Assembly: GCF_018614055.1 (NCBI RefSeq)
Contig: NZ_JAGGPB010000003.1
Location: 1-64,000, forward strand
Direction of reading: 5' to 3'
DNA length: 64,000 bases
DNA from: Streptomyces sp. ISL-98
GTDB lineage: Bacteria; Actinomycetota; Actinomycetes; Streptomycetales; Streptomycetaceae
Both the position numbers and the translations under genes were made by a program. Positions 54,153 through 61,768 of this stretch are shown here, one piece after another (the first letter of the stretch is position 1; every line of letters begins with the position of its first letter). The notes beneath the pieces are model-generated. The model worked only from the letters and a program-made list of their open reading frames with translations. It ran no database searches and had not been told where the DNA came from.

Positions 54153-54458
54153 ATGCGTACGAGCACCATCACCGGGCTCCTGAGGAGCCCCGCCTCCTGG
54201 ACAGCCAGTGCGGGACGGGACGGGCAGGCGGGCGCGAAACTGACATCGGCCCGCCGTAACTTCGGGTCGCCCCTCTCGGCAGTTCGCCGCACACGGCCCG
54301 GCACGACGCCAATGCCGACGCCTCGCGCCGGGAGGCCGGAGCTGGGGCCGGATCACGCAAGGGGCGACCGCCCGCTGATCAGCCCACTCCCGGCCGCCCC
54401 AGGCCCCGCCATCGCATCCGTACCCGAGAAGATCCGTATCGAGGAGCAGCAGCCGTGA
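54153..54458 (+). CDS. 101-residue ORF between the first two condensin-like genes
   Basis: The ATG lies 2 bp after the kleisin-like stop, with GGAGGCGG upstream, and the TGA overlaps the next start (GTGA), the geometry of a coupled gene. Against it: the sequence is Pro/Arg/Gly-rich without predicted structure and about a quarter of third codon positions are A or T, far more than in neighbouring genes. It may be a real small subunit, a degraded insertion, or an untranslated spacer that happens to stay open. The 304-bp gap 54151-54454 contains nothing else. Confidence 0.3.
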   Translation: MRTSTITGLLRSPASWTASAGRDGQAGAKLTSARRNFGSPLSAVRRTRPGTTPMPTPRAGRPELGPDHARGDRPLISPLPAAPGPAIASVPEKIRIEEQQP

Positions 54459-55375
54459 GCGACCACCACGCAGAGCACGCCGACGCGTGGAGCGAGCAGG
54501 GCGGTGGCGAGGCAGCCGAACCGGCCGGGGTGCCCGCGCCCGCCGGGAGCGGCGCCGTCACACCCGCCGACGCGGCCGACGCCGCCCGCCTCGTGTCCTT
54601 CGGGCTGCAGCCCAAGCTGCTCCCCGCCCGCGACCTCGAGTACGCCGACCTCCTCCGCCGCTACCGCGAAGAGCCCGCCTTCGCCCGCCTCGCCGACGCC
54701 GTCGCGACCGGGCTGGGACTGGTCGTGCTCGAAGTCTCGACGCGCGCCGGCATGGCCGTCTCCGCCGACGAGGACTCCGTCTTCGCCGTACGCATGGGCG
54801 ACTACGCCCGCCGCGCTTCCGCCGACTCCGCCGACCGCTTCCTGCACGGCCTCGCGCACCTCGCCGTCGCCGCACTGGCCTTCCCCCGCCCCGAAGACCT
54901 TGCCGACGACGGCTACATCGGCCGCATCACGGTCAACGGCGTCGACGCCTTCGTGCGCCAGGCCTGCCGCCGCCTGGAAGAGCGCGCCGACGAACAGGGC
55001 GAGAACACCGACCCGGCCACCGAGGCCCCCGGCCTCGAAGCCGCCTGGCGGGTCTACGCCCGACGCAGTGCGACCGGCGCCACCAAGGACGCGCGACGGC
55101 TGGCCGGTTCCACGACCGGCATCGTCGGCAAGGCCGTCGCCTTCCTCACCGACTCCGGCTTCCTCCAGCGGACGGGCGACGACGCGGGAGGGGCGTACCG
55201 CACCACCGCCCGCTACCAGCTCCAGGTCCGCGACATGGCGGGCAGCGCCGCTATGGCCGAGCTGCTGGAACTGGGCGTCGTGCCCGTGACCGACGGCAGC
55301 GCGACCCTCGTGCCGCCCTCCGACGCCGACGACCTCGAACTGGCCGCCGACGCGGGCCTGCCCTTCCACGCCTGA
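54455..55375 (+). CDS. small accessory subunit of an SMC complex (MksE/JetB-like)
   Basis: 306 residues. An acidic, disordered N-terminus (about 1-45) precedes a winged-helix-like helical domain (YADLLRRYREEPAFARLADAV, GLVVLEVSTRAGM) and a second domain with KAVAFLTDSGFL followed by beta hairpin residues (AYRTTARYQLQV), which looks like another winged helix. Two winged helices are the hallmark of kite/MksE subunits that bind the kleisin. GTG start with GAGGAGC upstream. Confidence 0.65.
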   Translation: MSDHHAEHADAWSEQGGGEAAEPAGVPAPAGSGAVTPADAADAARLVSFGLQPKLLPARDLEYADLLRRYREEPAFARLADAVATGLGLVVLEVSTRAGMAVSADEDSVFAVRMGDYARRASADSADRFLHGLAHLAVAALAFPRPEDLADDGYIGRITVNGVDAFVRQACRRLEERADEQGENTDPATEAPGLEAAWRVYARRSATGATKDARRLAGSTTGIVGKAVAFLTDSGFLQRTGDDAGGAYRTTARYQLQVRDMAGSAAMAELLELGVVPVTDGSATLVPPSDADDLELAADAGLPFHA

Positions 55376-55462
55376 GCCCGGCCCCCCAGGGTCCCCCCCC
55401 AAACCGCCCCCAGCGCCGCCGAACACCTGCCGCTTCACGACTTACGACGAGAGTCCGCCGCC

Positions 55463-58400
55463 ATGTACGAGTTGTCCCGGGTCCGCCTCTACTCCATCGG
55501 GCCTGCCGGTGCGCGCTACGCCGACACCGTGCTCGACCTGCGCGGAGTCGGCGAGCCCGTGCCCAACCCCGCCCCCACTCAGGCGGAGTTCTTCGAGGAG
55601 GAGCCGGTCGGTCCGCCGCGCAGGCCCGCGCCCGCCGGCGTCCTCTTCCTGGAAAACGGCGGCGGCAAGTCCGTCCTCCTCAAGCTGATCTTCTCGGTGA
55701 TGCTGCCGGGCCACCGCAACACACTCGGCGGCGCCAGTTCCGGCGTACTGCGCAAGTTCCTGCTCGCGGACGACTGCGGCCATGTCGCGCTGGAATGGCA
55801 GCACACGCTCACCGGCGAGTGCGTGGTGGTCGGCAAGGTCAGCGAGTGGCGCGGCCGGCAGGTCTCCAACGACCCGAGGAAGTTTGCCGAGGCCTGGTAC
55901 TCCTTCCGCCCCGGGCCCGGCCTCAGCCTCGACTCGCTGCCGGTCGCCGAGTCCACCGCCGTCCGCCCCTCCGCCGAGGGCGCGTCGGGCGCGCAGGGCC
56001 GCCGCCGCACGATGAAGGGCTTCCGCGACGCGATCACCGACGCGGGCAAGGTGTATCCGCACCTGGACATCCACTGGGAAGAGATCCACGACCGCTGGAA
56101 CGAACACCTCGGCGACCTGGGCCTCGACCCCGAACTCTTCCGCTACCAGCGGGAGATGAACGCGGACGAGGGCGAGGCGGCTGGCCTCTTCGCGGTCAAG
56201 AAGGACTCCGACTTCACCGATCTGCTGCTGCGCGCCGTCACCGATACCCGGGACACCGACGGCCTCGCCGACCTCGTCCACGGCTTCGGCAACAAGCTCG
56301 GCCGCCGGGCCGAACTCACCGCCGAGCGGGACTTCACGGCGGGCTCCGTCGACCTCCTCGGCCGCATCGTCGACGCCGCCGAGACCCGGCTGCGCGCCCG
56401 CGACATCCACGCGGGCGCCGAGCGCAGGACCCGTACGCTCGCCCGCAGGCTCTCCGCGCGCGCCGCCGAGGAGCGCGGCCGCACCGCCGAGCTCGCCCAG
56501 CAGGTCACGGCCACGGCGCACACCGTCACCGAGGCCGAGCAAGCGCGCAGCCGAAGCTCCCTCATCGCCAGCGAACTCGCCTACCGGCACGCTTCGCTGG
56601 CCCTCACCGCCGCCGAGAAGGCGGCGGGCGCACAGCGCCGCGAGCTGGCCGACGCCCGTACGCTGCACGCCGCCTGGCAGGCCGCCGAAGTCGTACTGCG
56701 CCACCGTGCCGCCGCCGACCGCTCCGCGCGCGTGGCCGTCGCCATCCGCGAGGCGGAGCGGGACGCAGCCCCGGCGCTGGCCGCCCGCGCCACGGCCGCG
56801 GCTGAGCTCGTACGGGCGCTGCAGTCCGCCGCCGAGGACGGCGAGTGCGTCGCGGGCGAGGAGGAAGAGCGCTCCGCCGCTCTCCAGGAGGCCGGCGAGG
56901 CGGCGCACCGCGACGCCACGACAGCCGCGACCCAGGCCCAGCGCGCCCGGAGCGAGGCGGGACACCTGCGTCAGCGCCTCGCCGAGGTCGAACAGGAGAC
57001 GGCGGAGGCGGTACGGGCAGGCTGGCTCGACGACACTGCCCCCGACGCCGACCCGGCAAGGGCGGCGCTGGCCGCGACCGACGCGGAGAAGACGGCGGTC
57101 GCAGCCTGGGACGCGGCGCGGGAAGCCGCCCGGGCGACGGGCGACCGCGCGAGGGAAGCCGCCGGTGCGGAGAGCCGCGCGGAACTGGCGGCGGCGCGGG
57201 CGGCGGACGCCGCACGGGCCGCAGAGCACGTGTACGAGGCGGAGCGCCGCGAGGCCGAGTCGATCGCCGCGGAGGAACGACTGGCGGAGCTGCTCGGTCT
57301 CCCGTCGGCACCGTCCGCGACGTCGGGTGTGCCGCACCCCCGGCGCGGCACGGACGGCGGCGCGGCCAAGCGAGCAGTCGGCGCCGACGCGAGCCCGCCG
57401 CGCCGGAGCGTGCACGCCGCCGTCGGCGACGAGACAGGCACCGACTCCGCCGCCAACAGCCCAAGTGCGGTTGTAGGCCGGTCGCCTGAAGCAGACGCCG
57501 GTACGCCGCGCACCCAGAACGCGGTCCCGGAGGGGCCGAGCGCGACCGCGGGTACTGCACCTGAAGGCCCCGCCTCTGATGGCGCGGGCACCGCAGGCGG
57601 CCAGGCAACGACGGAGCCGAGGGCCGACGGGCACACCGATGGCACCGCAGCCGACACGGCACTGAGCACCGGAACCGCTACCGGACGGACCGGTGACCCC
57701 GGTACGGCACCGGCTACCGCCGGGAAGGTAGGCGGCCCGCACGGCCCGGGCACCGGGCCGGACGGTGCCCCAGCCGCACTCGGTGCCGCGCCGGGTGCCC
57801 CCGACCATGAGGCCGCAGCCGCAGCCGCAGCCGCAGCCGCAGCCGCTTCCGCAGCCCAAGCAAGCGCCCCGCACGCCGGCCGCACGCCCCGGCGCGCGGC
57901 CGAAGGCCCTCTCACCGTCGAGGAGTTGGACCGTAACGCCGAGGACCTCCTCGTACTCCTCGACCAGGGCGTCACCTCCGCCGAGCGGCAGCTCTTCGAG
58001 CTGCGTACCGCCGCCGCCGACGACGCCCGGATCCTCGGGGCGCTCGGCGACGGCGGCCTCCTGCCCCCGGGCCCCGACGTCCTTGCCACCGTCGAGTTTC
58101 TCGGCGAGCACGGCATCCCCGCCCTGCCCGGCTGGCGCTACCTCGCGCAGGCCGTCGACCCGGCCGACCACGCCGCCGTGCTCGCCGCACGGCCGGAGCT
58201 GGTCGACGGCGTCGTCATCACCGACCCCGACGCGCACGTCCGGGCCCGCGAAGCCCTCTCAGGTGCCGCACTGTTGCCCCGCTCCGCCGTCGCTGTCGGC
58301 ACCGCCGCCGCGCTGCTCGCGCCCGTACCGGCGCCCGGCGCCGGCCCCTCCGACCTCGGCGACGTCTTTCTCGTACCGCCGAACCCGGCCATGCACGACG

Positions 58401-60634
58401 AGCACGCCGCCGACGAAGAGCGCCAGGCGCTCAGGTGCCGCGCGGCCGCCCGCGACGAGGAGATCCGCAGGCTCGCGGCCCGGCTGTCCGGCGACCGTAC
58501 GCTCGCCGCGCGCCTCGGCTCCTGGCGTGCGGACTGCCCGCCCGGGATGCTCGCCGAGCTGGCGGAGACAGCCCGGGCCGCCGGCGAAGCGGCCGAGGCC
58601 GCCGAAGCGGTGCTCGCCGAGGCCCGTACGGCACGCGCCGAGGCCGACGAGTCCGCCGCGGACGCCGCCCGCGTCCGGGACGAGCGCCAGGACGCCACCC
58701 AGCGCGCCCGCCGCGTCGCCGACGCCCTCGCCGGCCTCGCCCACCGCCTGCGAGAACGCGCAGGATGGCAGATCAAGGTGCGTGAACTGGCCGACGAGGC
58801 CGCCGAGTCGGAGGCACGAGCCACGGTGTGCCTGGAGCGCGCCAGGGCCGCCGACGAGGACCGCCGCGCCGCTCAGCGCGCCGCCGACGATGCCCACAGG
58901 ACCGCGCGCACCCTGCGCGCCGAGCGGGCCGAGATCGCCGGCGCGCCCGAAACGCTGCCGGAGCCGGACCCGGAAGCTCCGCGCGTCGCGCTGCCCACGC
59001 TCCGGGAGGCCTACCGAGCCGCGTCCCAGCTGTACGAAAAGGTCGGCGTAGGTGCCGACCTGCGCGCCGAGCAGGCCAGAGCCGAGAGCGACGAGAGCGC
59101 CGCCCTCGCCGAGCTCAACCGGCTCACCAACAAGGTCCGCACCAGGGCCGCCCAGATGCTGGAAGGCACGGACGGCGCCGACGGCCCGTCCCGTCAGGCA
59201 GCGGCAGCCCGCGCCGAATCCCTCGTACAGCTGCTGGAATCGAGGGCGTCCACCGCGAGCGAGCAGCTCGGCCGACTGCGAGGAGAGGCCGAGCGCCTCG
59301 CCCCGGAGGACGGCACGGCGCACACCGAGCTCCCGGAGGAGCTCGTGCCCGCCGACGCGGAGCAAGCGCAGACCCTGCTCCGCACCGCCACCTCCGAACT
59401 CGCCTCCCGCACCGACGCCCTGGAGTCGGCCCGCGCGGCCCACGCCGAGCTGCTGCGGGCGCACCGCACGGCCGAGGACTCCGCGGGCGGCTTCGACGAG
59501 ACGGCGGCGCTGCTGCGCGACCTGCTCAGGGACCACCAGCATGCGGACGAGGAAGCCGACGCCCCCGAGCCGTACCCGGGCACCCTGGAGGACGCCCGGC
59601 AGTCGGCCGCCGAATCCCGCCGCTCACTGCGCGGCTGCGCGGCCGACCTGTCCGCCGCCGAGGCATCGGTGCGCGAGGCGAGCGACGTGCTCGTACGGCA
59701 TGCCAATGCAACGCGATACGAGCAGGTCCGCACCCCCGCGCGCCAGCAGATCCGCGAGCTGCCGGCCGCCGCACTGCCGGAGCACGCCGCGGCCTGGGCG
59801 GCGGCGTTCGCGCCCCGGCTGCGCGTACTGACCGACGAGCTGGCGCAGCTGGAGCGCAACCGCGACAGCATCGTCGACCGACTGAGGGGCCTCGTCGAGT
59901 CGGCCCTGACCACGCTGCGTTCGGCCCAGCGGCTCTCCCAGCTGCCGGGAGGGCTCGGCGAGTGGTCCGGCCAGGAATTCCTGCGGATCCGGTTCGAGGA
60001 GCCCGACCAGGCGACGCTCGTCGAGCGGCTCGGCGAGGTCATCGACGAAGCGACGAGAGCCGCCGTCAAGAAGAACTCCGACCTGCGCAGGGACGGAATG
60101 TCCCTGCTCCTGCGCGGTGTTCAGGCCGCGCTCGAGCCGAAGGGCATCTCGGTCGAGATCCTGAAGCCGGACGCCGTGCTGCGCGCCGAGCGAGTGCCGG
60201 TCGGCCAGATGGGCGACGTCTTCTCGGGCGGCCAGCTGCTGACGGCCGCGATCGCGCTGTACTGCACGATGGCGGCACTGCGCAGCAACGACCGCGGCCG
60301 CGACAAGCACCGGCACGCGGGCACGCTGTTCCTCGACAACCCCATCGGCCGCGCCAACGCCACGTATCTGCTGGAGCTCCAGCGGGCGGTCTCGGACGCC
60401 CTCGGTGTCCAGCTGCTCTATACGACAGGGCTGTTCGACACGACGGCGCTCGCCGAGTTCCCACTGGTCATCCGGCTGCGCAACGACGCCGACCTCAGGG
60501 CGGGGCTGAAGTACATCAGCGTGGAGGAGCACCTGAGGCCGGGGCTGCCGCAGCAGGACCCGGACGTCGAGACGGTGCACGGCGAGATCACGGCGACGCG
60601 GATGTTCAAGCGCACACCGGCACAGGCCGAGTAG
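55463..60634 (+). CDS. SMC-like ATPase of a condensin-type complex (MksB/JetC-like)
   Basis: 1,723 residues. Walker A is ENGGGKS (64-70). Coiled coil runs from about 295 to 612 and again from about 985 to 1,560. Between them is a hinge-like globular segment (about 860-980, LPGWRYLAQAVDPADHAAVL). A disordered Thr/Gly/Ala-rich insert (about 613-812) with a 12-Ala run lies on the ascending arm. ABC signature FSGGQ (1587-1591), then Walker B LFLDNPIG with Asp1625 and Asn1626 where most SMC proteins have Glu. Topology is that of SMC/MukB proteins that load on DNA. Longer than most JetC/MksB proteins. ATG at 55463, weak Shine-Dalgarno. Confidence 0.8.
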   Translation: MYELSRVRLYSIGPAGARYADTVLDLRGVGEPVPNPAPTQAEFFEEEPVGPPRRPAPAGVLFLENGGGKSVLLKLIFSVMLPGHRNTLGGASSGVLRKFLLADDCGHVALEWQHTLTGECVVVGKVSEWRGRQVSNDPRKFAEAWYSFRPGPGLSLDSLPVAESTAVRPSAEGASGAQGRRRTMKGFRDAITDAGKVYPHLDIHWEEIHDRWNEHLGDLGLDPELFRYQREMNADEGEAAGLFAVKKDSDFTDLLLRAVTDTRDTDGLADLVHGFGNKLGRRAELTAERDFTAGSVDLLGRIVDAAETRLRARDIHAGAERRTRTLARRLSARAAEERGRTAELAQQVTATAHTVTEAEQARSRSSLIASELAYRHASLALTAAEKAAGAQRRELADARTLHAAWQAAEVVLRHRAAADRSARVAVAIREAERDAAPALAARATAAAELVRALQSAAEDGECVAGEEEERSAALQEAGEAAHRDATTAATQAQRARSEAGHLRQRLAEVEQETAEAVRAGWLDDTAPDADPARAALAATDAEKTAVAAWDAAREAARATGDRAREAAGAESRAELAAARAADAARAAEHVYEAERREAESIAAEERLAELLGLPSAPSATSGVPHPRRGTDGGAAKRAVGADASPPRRSVHAAVGDETGTDSAANSPSAVVGRSPEADAGTPRTQNAVPEGPSATAGTAPEGPASDGAGTAGGQATTEPRADGHTDGTAADTALSTGTATGRTGDPGTAPATAGKVGGPHGPGTGPDGAPAALGAAPGAPDHEAAAAAAAAAAAASAAQASAPHAGRTPRRAAEGPLTVEELDRNAEDLLVLLDQGVTSAERQLFELRTAAADDARILGALGDGGLLPPGPDVLATVEFLGEHGIPALPGWRYLAQAVDPADHAAVLAARPELVDGVVITDPDAHVRAREALSGAALLPRSAVAVGTAAALLAPVPAPGAGPSDLGDVFLVPPNPAMHDEHAADEERQALRCRAAARDEEIRRLAARLSGDRTLAARLGSWRADCPPGMLAELAETARAAGEAAEAAEAVLAEARTARAEADESAADAARVRDERQDATQRARRVADALAGLAHRLRERAGWQIKVRELADEAAESEARATVCLERARAADEDRRAAQRAADDAHRTARTLRAERAEIAGAPETLPEPDPEAPRVALPTLREAYRAASQLYEKVGVGADLRAEQARAESDESAALAELNRLTNKVRTRAAQMLEGTDGADGPSRQAAAARAESLVQLLESRASTASEQLGRLRGEAERLAPEDGTAHTELPEELVPADAEQAQTLLRTATSELASRTDALESARAAHAELLRAHRTAEDSAGGFDETAALLRDLLRDHQHADEEADAPEPYPGTLEDARQSAAESRRSLRGCAADLSAAEASVREASDVLVRHANATRYEQVRTPARQQIRELPAAALPEHAAAWAAAFAPRLRVLTDELAQLERNRDSIVDRLRGLVESALTTLRSAQRLSQLPGGLGEWSGQEFLRIRFEEPDQATLVERLGEVIDEATRAAVKKNSDLRRDGMSLLLRGVQAALEPKGISVEILKPDAVLRAERVPVGQMGDVFSGGQLLTAAIALYCTMAALRSNDRGRDKHRHAGTLFLDNPIGRANATYLLELQRAVSDALGVQLLYTTGLFDTTALAEFPLVIRLRNDADLRAGLKYISVEEHLRPGLPQQDPDVETVHGEITATRMFKRTPAQAE
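57815..57844 (+). repeat. (GCAGCC)5 hexamer repeat coding poly-Ala
   Basis: Five perfect copies of GCAGCC encode 10 of the 12 consecutive alanines in the disordered insert of the SMC-like protein. Slippage should make its length vary between strains. Confidence 0.85.
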
Positions 60635-60672
60635 CGAGCGCGGCGTACGCAACAGCGCGTAAGCGACAACGC

Positions 60673-60763
60673 GTACGCCGCGACGAGCACGTACGCCGCG
60701 ACGAGCACGCACGCCGCGTACGCCGCGACGACCACGCACAGAGGGATACGCCGCGACGAGCAC
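60673..60763 (+). repeat. four 18-bp repeats (GTACGCCGCGACGAGCAC)
   Basis: Near-identical units at 60673-60690, 60691-60708, 60718-60735 (one change) and 60746-60763 (one change), the first two adjacent and the rest 9-10 bp apart, with a weak fifth at about 60771-60790. They occupy the noncoding region just after the SMC-like gene (60635-60818). No spacers of CRISPR size. Role unknown. Confidence 0.85.
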
Positions 60764-60818
60764 GCTCAGCGCATTCGACGCAACGAACACGGGCACAGCA
60801 CTTACGGCGCTCCCGGAC

Positions 60819-61322
60819 TCACGCCTGGGAGAGCCTGCCCGTACTTCGCTGCGACCGCTCGTCGCGTGGCCGTATCCGCGCCGACCTCCGGGCCGCCCGG
60901 CGTGCCCGCCGCCGCTCACGCCGCAGTTGACGCGCCGTACTGCTCGGCACGGACACCACGCCGTTGCGCTGGTTCCACACCTGGCGGGTGACCCACACGT
61001 CCAGCACGCCCCACGTGGCGACCACCGTGCTGCCCACACTGCTCAGCACCATCGGGAAGGCGAGCCACGACCCCGCGAGCGTGCACAGATAGGCCACCAT
61101 CGCCTGGATCATCGTCAAGGACGTGATGATCACCGCGCGAACGGCGGCCGTACGCACCGGATCCGGCAGCCGCGGCCGTACAGCAGGCTCCTCGACCCAC
61201 AACTGCCGTTGAGCTCCCGCCCCGGCCGTTCCCGCCGCCCGCTTCTCGACGCCTTCGACGTCTTCGGACCCCTCGAACGCTACTGGCGCTACGGACGCCG
61301 TACGGCGTTCTTCCGTGTCCAT
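60819..61322 (-). CDS. small membrane protein, unknown function
   Basis: 167 residues. A hydrophilic N-terminus (about 1-55), two hydrophobic helices (about 58-80 and 86-106, VIITSLTMIQAMVAYLCTLA) and a strongly basic C-terminal tail (RRERRRARRAARRS). The basic tail could bind nucleic acid or the acidic membrane face. No named family. GAAGG 5 nt upstream of the ATG at 61322. Convergent with the SMC-like gene and divergent from the NIT-domain kinase. Confidence 0.72.
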   Translation of the reverse strand: MDTEERRTASVAPVAFEGSEDVEGVEKRAAGTAGAGAQRQLWVEEPAVRPRLPDPVRTAAVRAVIITSLTMIQAMVAYLCTLAGSWLAFPMVLSSVGSTVVATWGVLDVWVTRQVWNQRNGVVSVPSSTARQLRRERRRARRAARRSARIRPRDERSQRSTGRLSQA

Positions 61323-61768
61323 CGAACCTTCACTCCCCACCACCGCCTGGCGTACCACTCAACTCGGGCGCGGATCCCCCGTCTTGACGCGCCTTGACGA
61401 TTGGCTGCCCGTGTTGAGCCTATTTACGCCGTTCCCCCGGGCCGAATGTGGCACGTGCGCCCTCATGCGGAACCCGCTCCCCGTACAACAGGACGAACGG
61501 GCAGCGCCGAAGATTCCCGCGGAACGGAGAATTCCAGCCATCTGCCCCCCGTACGGCCCCAGACGTACTGTGCAGGTGTCCTCCGCCACAGCGGCGCCCG
61601 TCAACTCCCGTAATTACAGGACAACTCATGATCAACTCACCACAGCACGGCTGAAAATCGCCCGGACGTCTCTTCGAGTTGCGGGAGTGGCAGTAGTAGG
61701 CTCACGCCGTTTGTTGACAGTTGACGGAAGACCACCCCGCCCCGGCGGGGTCCGAGCTGGGGGAGGCC
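61323..61768. other. 446-bp divergent control region without a gene
   Basis: No ORF here is convincing. Sequence features include a pair of CTTGACG direct repeats near 61383 and 61391, an AT-richer stretch with TAATTACAGG around 61610, two TTGAC elements at about 61713-61723, and a CCCCGC-CCCG-GCGGGG hairpin just before the ribosome-binding site of the kinase. Promoters for both flanking genes must lie here, but I cannot place them with confidence. Confidence 0.4.

Noticed and set aside
55442..58237. 931-codon reverse frame and other reverse frames across the SMC-like gene
   Set aside because: Mirror of the biased codons of the forward gene; compositionally repetitive and without ribosome-binding sites.
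52569..60634. Complete Wadjet defence system
   Set aside because: No JetD-like Toprim/nuclease gene is found on either side and the surroundings are housekeeping genes, so defence cannot be claimed.
60418..60735. Reverse ORF encoding a VLVAAY-type repeat protein
   Set aside because: The repeat in the protein is produced by the 18-bp DNA repeats and the rest is antisense to the SMC-like gene.
60673..60763. CRISPR array
   Set aside because: Units of 18 bp with 0, 9 and 10 bp between them are too short and irregular for repeats with 30-40 bp spacers, and no cas gene is present.
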